A stretch of DNA of 33,408 nucleotides from the NCBI GenBank assembly GCA_902825945.1, contig CADECY010000106.1, positions 1 through 33,408 of the forward strand. Reading direction: 5' to 3'. Each line of letters begins with the position of its first letter. The first letter of the stretch is position 1. A model generated the notes under the pieces. The model searched no databases, was not told the origin of the DNA, and saw only the letters and a program-made list of their open reading frames with translations. Below, in pieces: positions 15,633 through 23,718 of this stretch. The translations under genes were made by a program, and so were the position numbers. This DNA comes from an uncultured Acidobacteriota bacterium (GTDB lineage Bacteria; Acidobacteriota; Terriglobia; Bryobacterales; Bryobacteraceae).

Positions 15633-15651
15633 AGACGGTGTTATGCCGTCT
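15633..15651 (+). terminator. Terminator-like hairpin in leader of Omp85-like gene
   Basis: AGACGG (15633-15638) pairs with CCGTCT (15646-15651) around a 7-nt loop, and the stem is followed by TTTCAATAATTT on the plus strand. No plus-strand gene lies upstream to need ending, so it may act as a leader attenuator, or as a barrier to stray transcription. The stem is only 6 bp. Confidence 0.4.
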
Positions 15652-15695
15652 TTTCAATAATTTGCGTTTGGCCACCCGATTGCTTTCCTCCTGCC

Positions 15696-17018
15696 ATGAT
15701 CCGCGCCGCCGCGATCCTCGCCCTGACCGGACTCACCGCCGTGGCCGCCTCGGTCCCGCCGCAATCGGCGAGCCTGCCGGTCGAATCCACCACTGAAACC
15801 GCGGACGATTCCGCAATCGGTGGAAACGCGCCCGCCGGGCTGAACGTCAACTCGAAGTACACCGTGGAGAGCGTGGAGATCACGCCGCCCTCGCAAAGGC
15901 TGAGCACACGCCTGCGCGAGCGGATGCAGGATCTCGTGGGGACGCGATTCGATCAGGAGACCTTCGATTCGGTGACCAATTGGATCCGGCGCGAGTTGCG
16001 GGATCGCGTGGTATCGATGCGTATCGCAAAGGGGACGCACCAAGAGCAAGTCCGCGTGATCTTCGAAACCACCAGAAAGCACGATAGGGTGGACGCGGGC
16101 GTTCCGCGCCGCCTCGTCTATCACTCGCGCCAGAACTTCAGCTTCGGCGGAGACCTGCGCTTCCACCGCGGCGCGAATACCTTTTCCTTCGGAGCGCTCA
16201 CCGACAACGATCAATTGAGCGAGCGGTTCTCCGGGGCCGCCCTCGGCTACTCGCGCGATCGCATCGGATCGGACCGGCTCCGCGCCGGGATCGACTTCGA
16301 GGCGTTCCGGACGCAATGGAACGGCGCGGTGCTATCCACCGTTCCGGTAACCGAATCCGTTCCGGGACTCTATCGCGAGCGGATCAACATCCAGCCCACG
16401 GTCACCATCGCTCTTTCACGAGATCTCACGCTGCAGCTCGGCGTGAGTATGCAACGGGTGGAGGTTCAACTCGCCTCCACCCGCCACGAGCTTTCCAGCG
16501 CCGCCCTTTCAACTCTGCGCTTCCGGCGGCGCTGGGAAGCATCGAACCTCGGCCGGCATGAGATCGGCGCAAACTATGGGCTGCGTGCGTCCGCCCGGTC
16601 TCTTTCGAGCGACTACGTTTACTCGCGCCATCTGCTCGAAGCCGATTATAGCTTCAAAACCGATGGGCACGATAGCTTCACCGCCCGCTTTCAGTCCGGC
16701 CAAGTGAATGGACGCGCGCCGTTGTTCGAGCGTTTCGTTCTCGGCAACTCGGTAACCTTGAGAGGTTGGAACAAGTTCGATCTCGCGCCGTTCGGCGCCG
16801 ATCGCGTGGCGCACGGCTCATTCGAGTACCGGCACCGCTGGTTCCGCACCATCTATGACACCGGATCGGTATGGCAGCGCGGCGGCGGCGCGCGGCTACG
16901 GCATTCGGTCGCGATCGGCATCGCCCAGAACAGTTTGATGGGGCTCACCTTCCTCGTGGCATTCCCGCTACGCGAAGGGCGAGTGGAGCCGGTCTTCATG
17001 ACCGGGATCAATTTCTAA
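15696..17018 (+). CDS. Omp85/BamA-like outer-membrane beta-barrel protein
   Basis: A 440-aa exported protein with signal peptide MIRAAAILALTGLTAVAAS. Residues about 50-130 look like one POTRA domain (YTVESVEITPP..., FDQETFDSVTNWIRRELRD, EQVRVIFET). The rest alternates as a barrel of about 300 residues. Near the C-terminus the Omp85 signature LGNSVTLRGWNKFDLAPFG (with the conserved Arg-Gly) and a final ...EPVFMTGINF with terminal Phe are present. It is shorter than BamA (about 800 aa), so a one-POTRA member such as a patatin-less or TamA-like variant is more likely than the main BamA. No AGGAGG precedes the ATG. The stop overlaps the next start (TAATG). Confidence 0.85.
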   Translation: MIRAAAILALTGLTAVAASVPPQSASLPVESTTETADDSAIGGNAPAGLNVNSKYTVESVEITPPSQRLSTRLRERMQDLVGTRFDQETFDSVTNWIRRELRDRVVSMRIAKGTHQEQVRVIFETTRKHDRVDAGVPRRLVYHSRQNFSFGGDLRFHRGANTFSFGALTDNDQLSERFSGAALGYSRDRIGSDRLRAGIDFEAFRTQWNGAVLSTVPVTESVPGLYRERINIQPTVTIALSRDLTLQLGVSMQRVEVQLASTRHELSSAALSTLRFRRRWEASNLGRHEIGANYGLRASARSLSSDYVYSRHLLEADYSFKTDGHDSFTARFQSGQVNGRAPLFERFVLGNSVTLRGWNKFDLAPFGADRVAHGSFEYRHRWFRTIYDTGSVWQRGGGARLRHSVAIGIAQNSLMGLTFLVAFPLREGRVEPVFMTGINF

Positions 17019-17593
17019 TGCGAGTCGCGTGCTCGTTCCTGGCTTCCTGCCTGCTGGTCCTGGCACTGGTCCCCGCCCTGAGCGCGGATTCCCTCTCAGC
17101 GCGGTTGCGCGGGGACCAGATCTTTGTCGTGCCGCCCAAGCTCGACCTGATGCGCCCGGCCATCTTCGCGCGCCTCAAAAACGGCGGCACCGTCACCTAC
17201 GATTTCCATGTCGCCCTTTGGGTGGGCAACCGCCAGACCGTGCGCCGACGCGCCTTCGAGCGCTTCATCGTCAGCTACGATCTGTGGGAGGAAAAGTTCG
17301 CCATCAGCGGGCTTCGCAAGCCCCGAGCCGGCGTCAACAACATCGACGCCAAGTCGATCGCCGCATGGTGCGCCGAACGCGTCGCGATTCCGGCGGGAGA
17401 CATCAAACCGAACGAGCCAGTGTGGCTCAAACTCGAAATCCGCGCCGCCGATCCGAAGAAGGATCCCGCCCTGCTCGACGAGGGCCTGAACCTGATCAGC
17501 CTCGTCGAGATCCTGAGCCGCCCCTCGCGCGCTGAGCAGCAGCGCTGGTCGTTCGAATCGGCCGAACTGCGGCTGGCGGAGTTACGGCGATGA
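17018..17593 (+). CDS. DUF4390-like exported protein
   Basis: A 191-aa protein with signal peptide MRVACSFLASCLLVLALVPALSA. The mature part has the alternating pattern and charged core seen in DUF4390 proteins (LMRPAIFARLKNGGTVTYDFHVALWVGNR, AFERFIVSYDLWEEKFAIS). In several Proteobacteria a DUF4390 gene sits directly before ntrY/ntrX-type genes, exactly as here, which supports the call. It may be the periplasmic input partner of the kinase. The start overlaps the Omp85-like stop by one base and its end overlaps the kinase start (ATGA). Confidence 0.75.
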   Translation: MRVACSFLASCLLVLALVPALSADSLSARLRGDQIFVVPPKLDLMRPAIFARLKNGGTVTYDFHVALWVGNRQTVRRRAFERFIVSYDLWEEKFAISGLRKPRAGVNNIDAKSIAAWCAERVAIPAGDIKPNEPVWLKLEIRAADPKKDPALLDEGLNLISLVEILSRPSRAEQQRWSFESAELRLAELRR

Positions 17594-18858
17594 TCCGGCT
17601 GCGCAACCGTCTGCTCGCCATCTTTCTTGGCGCCACCGTGGTGCCACTCGCCTTGACGCTGTGGGTGGCCAATTCCCTGCTCGACCGGATCGATCACATG
17701 TCGCTCTCGCTCGAGCGGACCGCGCGCCAGCTCTACCAGCGCGAGCGCGATGCCCTGCGCGCCGATGCCGGCTCCAGACGCGCCGAGGCCACCCGGTTCG
17801 ACGCCGCGGCACAAACCGCATGGCCCTCCGCCGTGCGCGACTTCTGGGAATCGGGCCAAGCCGAGCAGATCACGCTCGCCGAAGGCGAGGGCGGTTCGCT
17901 GATTCTGATGCGGCGCGCCAAGAACGGCGTCGAGAGCTTCCAGCGCGAACTCGGCGCGGTGAAACTGGGCACGATCCGGCGCGAGTACACGGGCGCTCGC
18001 AAACTGCTCGGCGACGCCGCCGGACCCGAAGCGTCGAGCGGATTCCGATACACGGTCCTGTTCCTGGCCGCGATTCCCTGGCTCGCCTCGCTCGCGATTC
18101 TCGTCTACGCGATTCAACGGACCAGCCGTGTCACGATGGACGCCTATCACAGCATGGCCGGCGAGTTGCAGCGAAGCCGCGAGAAGCTCCTCTATCTCGC
18201 GCGCCTGGAAAGCTGGCAGGCGCTCGCCCGCAAGACCGCGCATGAGGTGAAGAACTCGCTCACGCCGATTCGCCTCATGATGGAGGAACTCGCCGCGCGC
18301 CAATCGGGCGCCTCGTTCGAGCAACAGGCGTCGCAGATTGTCGTCGATGAAGTGAACTCGCTCGAGCGCCGTGTGCGCGCATTCTCCGAGTTCTCCGCCG
18401 AACCGCCAGTCGAATTGAAGGTACTCGACGCGAACTCGCTACTCGAGGAGCGCATCGCGTTCCTCCGCGCGGCCCATCCCGATGTCGGATATCAAATCCG
18501 GCTCGACGCGCGGCCGGCGAAGGTGATGGCCGACGAGGATCTGCTCAAGGCCGTCATCACGAATCTGCTGGAAAACGCCGCGCAAGCCGCCGGACCGGCA
18601 GGCCACGTGCTCGCCTCCACCGCGCCCGGAGCCGATGGCAGGCTCTCGATCGAGGTGCACGATTCGGGCCCGGGACTGTCCGAGCAGGCGCAGGCCACGC
18701 TGTTCGAACCCACCATCTCGTTCAAGAAGGGCGGCATGGGGCTCGGACTTTCGATCGCGCGCAAGAGCGCGGTGCTGTGCGGGGGCGACATCGAACTGGT
18801 AAAAGGAGAATTGGGCGGCGCGGGCTTCCGCGTCCTCCTCGCCGGTCATAGCTCATGA
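17590..18858 (+). CDS. Sensor histidine kinase, NtrY-like
   Basis: A 422-aa membrane kinase with two membrane helices (about residues 8-30 and 155-175) framing a short periplasmic domain of about 120 residues. The H-box ARKTAHEVKNSLTPIR carries His218. ATP-binding motifs are the N-box NLLENAAQA (325-333), G1 DSGPGL (358-363) and G2 GMGLGLS (382-388). The H-box wording (HEVKNSLTPI) is typical of NtrY/NtrB-type kinases that pair with sigma-54 regulators, and the next gene is one. ATGA overlaps at both ends indicate one translationally coupled unit. Confidence 0.94.
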   Translation: MIRLRNRLLAIFLGATVVPLALTLWVANSLLDRIDHMSLSLERTARQLYQRERDALRADAGSRRAEATRFDAAAQTAWPSAVRDFWESGQAEQITLAEGEGGSLILMRRAKNGVESFQRELGAVKLGTIRREYTGARKLLGDAAGPEASSGFRYTVLFLAAIPWLASLAILVYAIQRTSRVTMDAYHSMAGELQRSREKLLYLARLESWQALARKTAHEVKNSLTPIRLMMEELAARQSGASFEQQASQIVVDEVNSLERRVRAFSEFSAEPPVELKVLDANSLLEERIAFLRAAHPDVGYQIRLDARPAKVMADEDLLKAVITNLLENAAQAAGPAGHVLASTAPGADGRLSIEVHDSGPGLSEQAQATLFEPTISFKKGGMGLGLSIARKSAVLCGGDIELVKGELGGAGFRVLLAGHSS

Positions 18859-20174
18859 AGCGCGTTCTGATCCTCGACGACGAAGAGAACATCGGGCTTT
18901 CGCTGCGCCTCATCCTCGAACGCGAAGGATACGCGGTGGAGGTGGCCCGTTCGCTCGCGCAATTCCGTGCCCAGAAGCGCCGCGCCGACGCCTACCTGCT
19001 CGACGTTCGCCTGCCCGACGGCAGCGGCATCGAAATTCTCAAGGAGATCCGCCAGACGGACGCTTCGGTCCCGGTAATCATGATCTCGGGCCAGGCGACA
19101 ATCTCCGACGCGGTGGAAGCCACCCGAGCGGGCGCATTCGACTTTCTCGAGAAACCGCTCTCGCGCGACAAAGTTCTGCTCGGACTCAAGAACGCGATCG
19201 AGCAACGAAGCCTGCGCGAGGAGAACGAGAGGCTGCGCGAACAAATCGGCACCACGCGGATGATCGGACGCAGCGCGGCATTCCTGCGCACGCTCGAACA
19301 GGCGACGCTCGGCGCGCGATCGGACGCGAGAATCCTGTTGCTCGGTGAATCGGGCACGGGCAAGGAGTTGCTCGCCGCGCACGTCCATGGCGCTAGCCCG
19401 TTCGCTTCTGGTCCGTTCGTGAAAGTGAATTGCGCCGCGATTCCCACCGAGCTTCTCGAAAGCGAACTATTCGGACACGAGAAGGGTGCCTTTACGGGGG
19501 CGGCATCGGCGCGACGCGGCAAGTTCGAACTGGCCGATGGCGGATCGATTTTCCTGGACGAGGTCGGCGACCTGCCTCTGGCGGCACAAGCCAAGCTCCT
19601 TCGCGTCCTCCAGGGGGGTGAGTTTCATCGCGTGGGTGGCGAAACGCCGGTGCGCGTCAGCGTGCGCGTGATCTCGGCCACCAATCGCGACCTGTCGCGG
19701 ATGTGCGTCGAACAGAAGTTCCGCGAGGATCTCTACTATCGCCTCAACGTGATGCCAATCCGTGTGCCACCGCTGCGCGAACGCCGCGAAGATATCGGCG
19801 CGCTGGCGGCGTACTTCCTCGAGGATTTCTGCTGCCGTAACAACTTCCGGCCCAAGCGATTCGACGCCACCGCGACGAAGTTGCTCGAGGCCTATCACTG
19901 GCCCGGCAACGCGCGCGAACTGCGAAACACGGTCGAGCGGATGGCGATCCTTTCTCCAGGCGAATTGCTCGACGCCCCGGCGGTGCCCGCCGAGATCCGG
20001 AACGCCCAGCCGCGGAGCACGATCCACGAGGTCCGCGATTCGGCGGAACGCGATCAGATCGCGCGGGTGTTGGATGATACCGACTGGAACGTGTCCGCCG
20101 CGGCACGAGCATTAGGCCTCGAGCGGACCAACCTGCACAAGCGCATCAAAGCTCTGGGATTGAGCCGGGCATAG
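18855..20174 (+). CDS. NtrC-family sigma-54-dependent response regulator, NtrX-like
   Basis: A 439-aa activator. The receiver domain has Asp9/10, phosphoacceptor Asp50 and Lys100. The AAA+ domain has Walker A GESGTGKE (164-171), the sigma-54 contact loop GAFTGA (211-216), Walker B SIFLDEVGDLP and the VRVISATNRDL sensor. A Fis-type helix-turn-helix (NVSAAARALGLERTNLHKRIKALG) closes the protein. The NLHKRIKALG wording is typical of NtrX. It would receive phosphate from the kinase immediately upstream and activate sigma-54 promoters. Targets are not visible in the window. Confidence 0.95.
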   Translation: MKRVLILDDEENIGLSLRLILEREGYAVEVARSLAQFRAQKRRADAYLLDVRLPDGSGIEILKEIRQTDASVPVIMISGQATISDAVEATRAGAFDFLEKPLSRDKVLLGLKNAIEQRSLREENERLREQIGTTRMIGRSAAFLRTLEQATLGARSDARILLLGESGTGKELLAAHVHGASPFASGPFVKVNCAAIPTELLESELFGHEKGAFTGAASARRGKFELADGGSIFLDEVGDLPLAAQAKLLRVLQGGEFHRVGGETPVRVSVRVISATNRDLSRMCVEQKFREDLYYRLNVMPIRVPPLRERREDIGALAAYFLEDFCCRNNFRPKRFDATATKLLEAYHWPGNARELRNTVERMAILSPGELLDAPAVPAEIRNAQPRSTIHEVRDSAERDQIARVLDDTDWNVSAAARALGLERTNLHKRIKALGLSRA

Positions 20175-20552
20175 CGGGCCGCCGCGGAACCCGCACTCTG
20201 CTGCCCTCCGCCTGCCGGGGCCCTGATCGCAACCTCGCGTCGCGCCGTCGGCCACTCGCCACATTCACCCGGAGCACGGAGCAGCCGAATCTCTCCTGCT
20301 GCTCCTCTCCAACTCCTCTCCGCGCAACCGGACCGATTCGGACTCCGCCTGCTCAGGCCCCATCGCACCCTCGCCGTCAATTCCGCGTTTATCGTCTGCG
20401 ACGACGCCAGACCAAAGACACCCGCCTAGACCGCGCAAGAACTCACGCCATCCACGCGCGCGCCCACACCGCCGCGAAGGAAGCGCTTTCGCAGCAGCCA
20501 ACTAACCAACAGTGGCCCTCCCGTAATGACGTCCCGAAACCGATAAGGGGAC
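20175..20552. other. 378-bp intergenic region without a recognisable gene
   Basis: This stretch follows the NtrX-like gene. It is pyrimidine-rich on the plus strand (for example CTCTCCTGCTGCTCCTCTCC near 20295) and shows no supported frame, terminator with T tract or convincing promoter. A weak GCGGG/CCCGC pairing occurs just after the stop (about 20175-20195). It presumably contains the promoter of the gene at 20553. Confidence 0.5.
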
Positions 20553-21209
20553 ATGCGCTGGATCATCACATTGCTGCTTGCAGCCGGGCTCACTCGCGCC
20601 CAACAGCCACGGGCGTATGTCCTCGGCCAGCCGGTGACCGGCCAGCGCCCGGGAACTCCGGTGCAGCCAGAACCGTGGAAAGCCGTCGCTGGCCAGATCC
20701 AGCGGGCCCTCATCGAAAACTATTCCCGCAAGCACGGGCTGGAGCCTACCGCGCAAGAGGTCGCCGCCCTCCGCGCCCGGATGAAAGCCGCGACCGCCGG
20801 GACGGTGGTCCGGAATGCCGCCGATGAGCTTCGTGAGACTCTCATTCGAAACGGAGTCGACGAGCAGACGGCGAGGCGGCAGGCCCGGGCATTCTCGGCG
20901 GAAGAGTCGTCGCGGGATGAGCAGTTCGTGCTCTCCTTGATCCGCTACTGGAAGTTCGGCCGCGCCCTGTTTCAGAAGCACGGAGGCCGCGTCCGGCTCT
21001 CCGCCTTCGGCTTCCAGGACCCGATGGACGCAATGGAACGATTTCTCATCGAAGAGGAGAAGCTCGGCAACTTCTCCATTCCGGACCCGGAGTTCCGGGC
21101 CAAAGTCTGGGCGGTCTTCCAGGACAAGACGGGCGGAGACGGAACAGTCAGCGGCGCGCGGGCGGCGGAGGTTTTCGCCAGACCGCCGTGGGAACAGCCA
21201 CTTCGATAG
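20553..21209 (+). CDS. Exported hypothetical protein, SurA-N-like helical
   Basis: A 218-aa protein with signal peptide MRWIITLLLAAGLTRAQQ. The mature part is mostly helical and charged. The segment QIQRALIENYSRKHGLEPTAQEVAALRARM resembles the helical N-terminal domain of SurA/PPIase chaperones, but no PPIase domain follows. The C-terminal half contains YWKFGRALFQKHGGRVRLSAFGFQDPMDAMERFL, which I do not recognise. An AGGGG-type ribosome-binding site lies at about 20545. A periplasmic chaperone-like role is possible but unproven. It converges on the TPR gene. Confidence 0.75.
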   Translation: MRWIITLLLAAGLTRAQQPRAYVLGQPVTGQRPGTPVQPEPWKAVAGQIQRALIENYSRKHGLEPTAQEVAALRARMKAATAGTVVRNAADELRETLIRNGVDEQTARRQARAFSAEESSRDEQFVLSLIRYWKFGRALFQKHGGRVRLSAFGFQDPMDAMERFLIEEEKLGNFSIPDPEFRAKVWAVFQDKTGGDGTVSGARAAEVFARPPWEQPLR

Positions 21210-21248
21210 CCGGGCGCGGCACTCGGACTCGAGCGGACCAATCAAGGG

Positions 21249-22079
21249 TTAACGCAGCCGGCTCAGCAGCGCCTTGGCACTCGGGAACTGCCCAGATGCC
21301 TCCGTCAGCAGTGCCCGTGCCTCTTCCTTCTTGATTCCCTGCGCCGCAAGCGCCATGCCGAGCACGAAACGGCCCTTCGGGGTCTCGCCATTGCGGAGGA
21401 TGATGCGGCGGATCAACGCCTCCGCTTCGGGTGCGCGGTCCATCGGGATGAGAACCACGGCGTAGTTGCTGCCGATCTCGGGCGAGTCCGGGTCGATCTC
21501 GCGTGCCCTCGCCAGAGCGGCAAAAGCGCCAGGCACGTCAGCAGCCCGATAGTACTGGACGCCGAGATTGTTGAATGCCTCTGCCCACTCCGGTTCCATC
21601 GCAACGGCTTGACGCAACAGCCCAATCGCTTCTCGTATCCGTTTGTGTTCGGCTTCCGACTGCGCCTTGCGGTAAACCTTACGCGCCTCTTTCGAGGGCC
21701 TGAACGTAAGGCGCTTCATCGAGATCGTACCGCCGCCTGCCGCCGGCGGCGCGGCTTTCGGCAGTTGAATGGTGAAGCGATTGGCGAACGAGTCGAGGTG
21801 AACGATTTCGCGCCGGAGCGAGAAGCCTCGCGACGAGACCACGTTCACTTCATACGTGTCCGCTTCGACATCCCGAAGCTCGAACGAGCCGTCATTGGCC
21901 GCGATCTCGCGTAACATCGGCGCGGCACGGTTGATCGGACGAAGCTCGACGCTGATCGTCTCGCCAGCAGGAAAGTTCGCGATCTCTCCGCGAACATGGA
22001 ATGTCTTCGGGAACTGCGCGCGTGCCGCCGCGCCGAGCGCGAGGCACACGAATAGCGCCAGCATCCGGTGGAGTTTCAT
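21249..22079 (-). CDS. Exported TPR-repeat protein with N-terminal beta-sandwich
   Basis: A 276-aa protein with signal peptide MKLHRMLALFVCLALGAAARAQ; a GACGAGG ribosome-binding site supports the ATG at 22079. Residues about 25-110 look like a carboxypeptidase-regulatory/CarboxypepD_reg-like sandwich (FHVRGEIANFPAGETISVELRP, GSFELRDVEADTYEVNVVSSRG). The second half contains TPR units (AIGLLRQAVAMEPEWAEAFNNLGVQYYRAADVPGAFAALARAREIDPDSPEIGSNYAVVL...). This architecture is common in acidobacterial cell-envelope proteins. Partner and role are unknown. It diverges from tldD across 184 bp. Confidence 0.85.
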   Translation of the reverse strand: MKLHRMLALFVCLALGAAARAQFPKTFHVRGEIANFPAGETISVELRPINRAAPMLREIAANDGSFELRDVEADTYEVNVVSSRGFSLRREIVHLDSFANRFTIQLPKAAPPAAGGGTISMKRLTFRPSKEARKVYRKAQSEAEHKRIREAIGLLRQAVAMEPEWAEAFNNLGVQYYRAADVPGAFAALARAREIDPDSPEIGSNYAVVLIPMDRAPEAEALIRRIILRNGETPKGRFVLGMALAAQGIKKEEARALLTEASGQFPSAKALLSRLR

Positions 22080-22263
22080 TTGCCAACCTCGTCGGGAAAG
22101 AGTGGTTTTCGCCACGGAAGAGGTCGGCCAGGACCCGGAAACGCGCGGGCGATTGAGAGCCCGGCTTCGTGCTGACAATACCAGTATCGGCGTGATTCGC
22201 CGGCGCGTCCAATCGATTTCTTTTATGCGGCTGATCGCGCCCTCCGGTGTACAGTGGTGGGGA

Positions 22264-23718
22264 GTGAAAGAAATCGCAACGAGAGCTCTCGACGCCGCGT
22301 TGGTCTTCGGCGCGCACTACGCGGACGTACGTCTCATTCACAGCAAAGACCGGATTCTCTCGACCAAGAACGGCACGCTGGGGCAGGTGTCCGCCAGCGA
22401 GTCGGCCGGCATCGGGATTCGCGTGATCGTCAATGGATGTTGGGGATTCGCGGCCACGGACGACCTGAGCCACGGCGGCGTGGAAGCATGCGCACGTTTG
22501 GCTGTGGACATCGCCAACGCGAGCGCTGCCGCGCGCAAGTACGCGGTCGAGTTGGCGCCGGAACCGCCCGCGCGTGTGGTGTGGGTTTCGGACTGCGGGA
22601 TCGATCCTTTCGCGATCCCCGTCGAGAAGCAGATCGAACTGCTGCTCGCCGCCGATGCCGAGATGCGGCGCGAGAAGGGCGTGACACTCGCCGAGGGATC
22701 GCTCGAGATGGTGAAGTCACGGCAGATCTTCCTGAACTCGGAAGGCGCCGACATCGATCAAACCCGCACGACAACGGGCTGCGGCATCAACTGTCACGCG
22801 TTCGGTGAGGGCGAGATTCAGAAGCGCTCCTACCCGAACTCGTTCGGCGGGCAGTATCAACTGCGCGGCTGGGAACTGGTGGAGGAACTCGACCTGTTGC
22901 GGCACGCCCCTCGCATTGCATCGGAGTGTGTCGCGCTGCACTCGGCCGATCAGTGCCCCGAACTGACCACGAACCTGATTCTCGATTCCGCGCAATTGGG
23001 CTTGCAGATCCACGAGTCGATCGGACATCCGATCGAACTCGACCGCGTGCTCGGATCGGAGGCCAACTACGCAGGCATGAGCTTCCTCACACTCGACAAG
23101 CTGAATCATCTGCGTTACGGATCAGAGATCGTGAACGCGGCGTGCGATGGCACGCTCGCGCACGGGCCCGGTCTCGGCACGATCGCGTTCGACGACGAAG
23201 GCGTTGCCGCGCAACGCGTCGATATCATTCGTGACGGGCAGTTCCGCGGCTACATGAGTTCGCGCGAAACCGCGGGCGCCATTGGCGAGAAGCGCTCCAA
23301 CGGAACCATGCGCGCGGCGGGCTGGCACCGGCTGCCGCTGATTCGGATGACCAACGTCAGCCTCGAGCCGGGAGAATCGACGCTCGAAGAAGTGTTCGGC
23401 GTGGATCATGGGATCTACATGGAGACCAATCGAAGCTGGTCGATCGATGACAAGCGATACAACTTCCAGTTCGGGTGTGAGATCGCGTGGGAGATCAAGA
23501 ACGGCAAGCGGGGGCGGATGCTCAAGAATCCCACCTATAGCGGCATCACGACGGAATTCTGGAACAGTTGCAGTGCGATCGCCAATCGCGATCACTGGAC
23601 ATTGTGGGGAGTTCCGAATTGCGGGAAGGGACAGCCGGAACAAGTAATGGGCACAGGACACGGCGCCAGTCCGTCACGATTCGCCAATATCAAGATCGGT
23701 GGAGGCTACGAGTGCTGA
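22264..23718 (+). CDS. tldD: TldD-family metalloprotease subunit
   Basis: A 484-aa protein of the TldD/PmbA family. TldD and TldE form a heterodimeric Zn protease that trims unfolded or modified peptides. The metal motif is HESIGH (His250, Glu251, His255), and a conserved late Cys occurs in VPNCGKGQPEQ. The opening KEIATRALDAALVFGAHYADVRLIHSK is typical. The GTG at 22264 is preferred because family similarity starts there and a GGTGGGG sequence precedes it, though very closely; an ATG at 22225 would add 13 unconserved residues. The tldE partner follows with 7-bp overlap. Confidence 0.93.
   Translation: MKEIATRALDAALVFGAHYADVRLIHSKDRILSTKNGTLGQVSASESAGIGIRVIVNGCWGFAATDDLSHGGVEACARLAVDIANASAAARKYAVELAPEPPARVVWVSDCGIDPFAIPVEKQIELLLAADAEMRREKGVTLAEGSLEMVKSRQIFLNSEGADIDQTRTTTGCGINCHAFGEGEIQKRSYPNSFGGQYQLRGWELVEELDLLRHAPRIASECVALHSADQCPELTTNLILDSAQLGLQIHESIGHPIELDRVLGSEANYAGMSFLTLDKLNHLRYGSEIVNAACDGTLAHGPGLGTIAFDDEGVAAQRVDIIRDGQFRGYMSSRETAGAIGEKRSNGTMRAAGWHRLPLIRMTNVSLEPGESTLEEVFGVDHGIYMETNRSWSIDDKRYNFQFGCEIAWEIKNGKRGRMLKNPTYSGITTEFWNSCSAIANRDHWTLWGVPNCGKGQPEQVMGTGHGASPSRFANIKIGGGYEC

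Larger units (their letters stand above)
15361..15695. other. 335-bp divergent intergenic region with palindrome and hairpin
   Basis: This gap separates the GGDEF/EAL gene (minus) from the Omp85-like gene (plus). Its right half holds a 17-bp perfect palindrome and a terminator-like hairpin, described separately. An imperfect inverted repeat (AGGGGAGTAG...CTATCCCCT, about 15532-15557) also lies here. The left half shows nothing I can name, and no supported reading frame is present. Confidence 0.6.

Noticed and set aside
20175..20552. Possible small RNA or decayed gene in the long gap after ntrX
   Set aside because: No stable fold with terminator, no conserved frame and no remnants of a known protein were visible.
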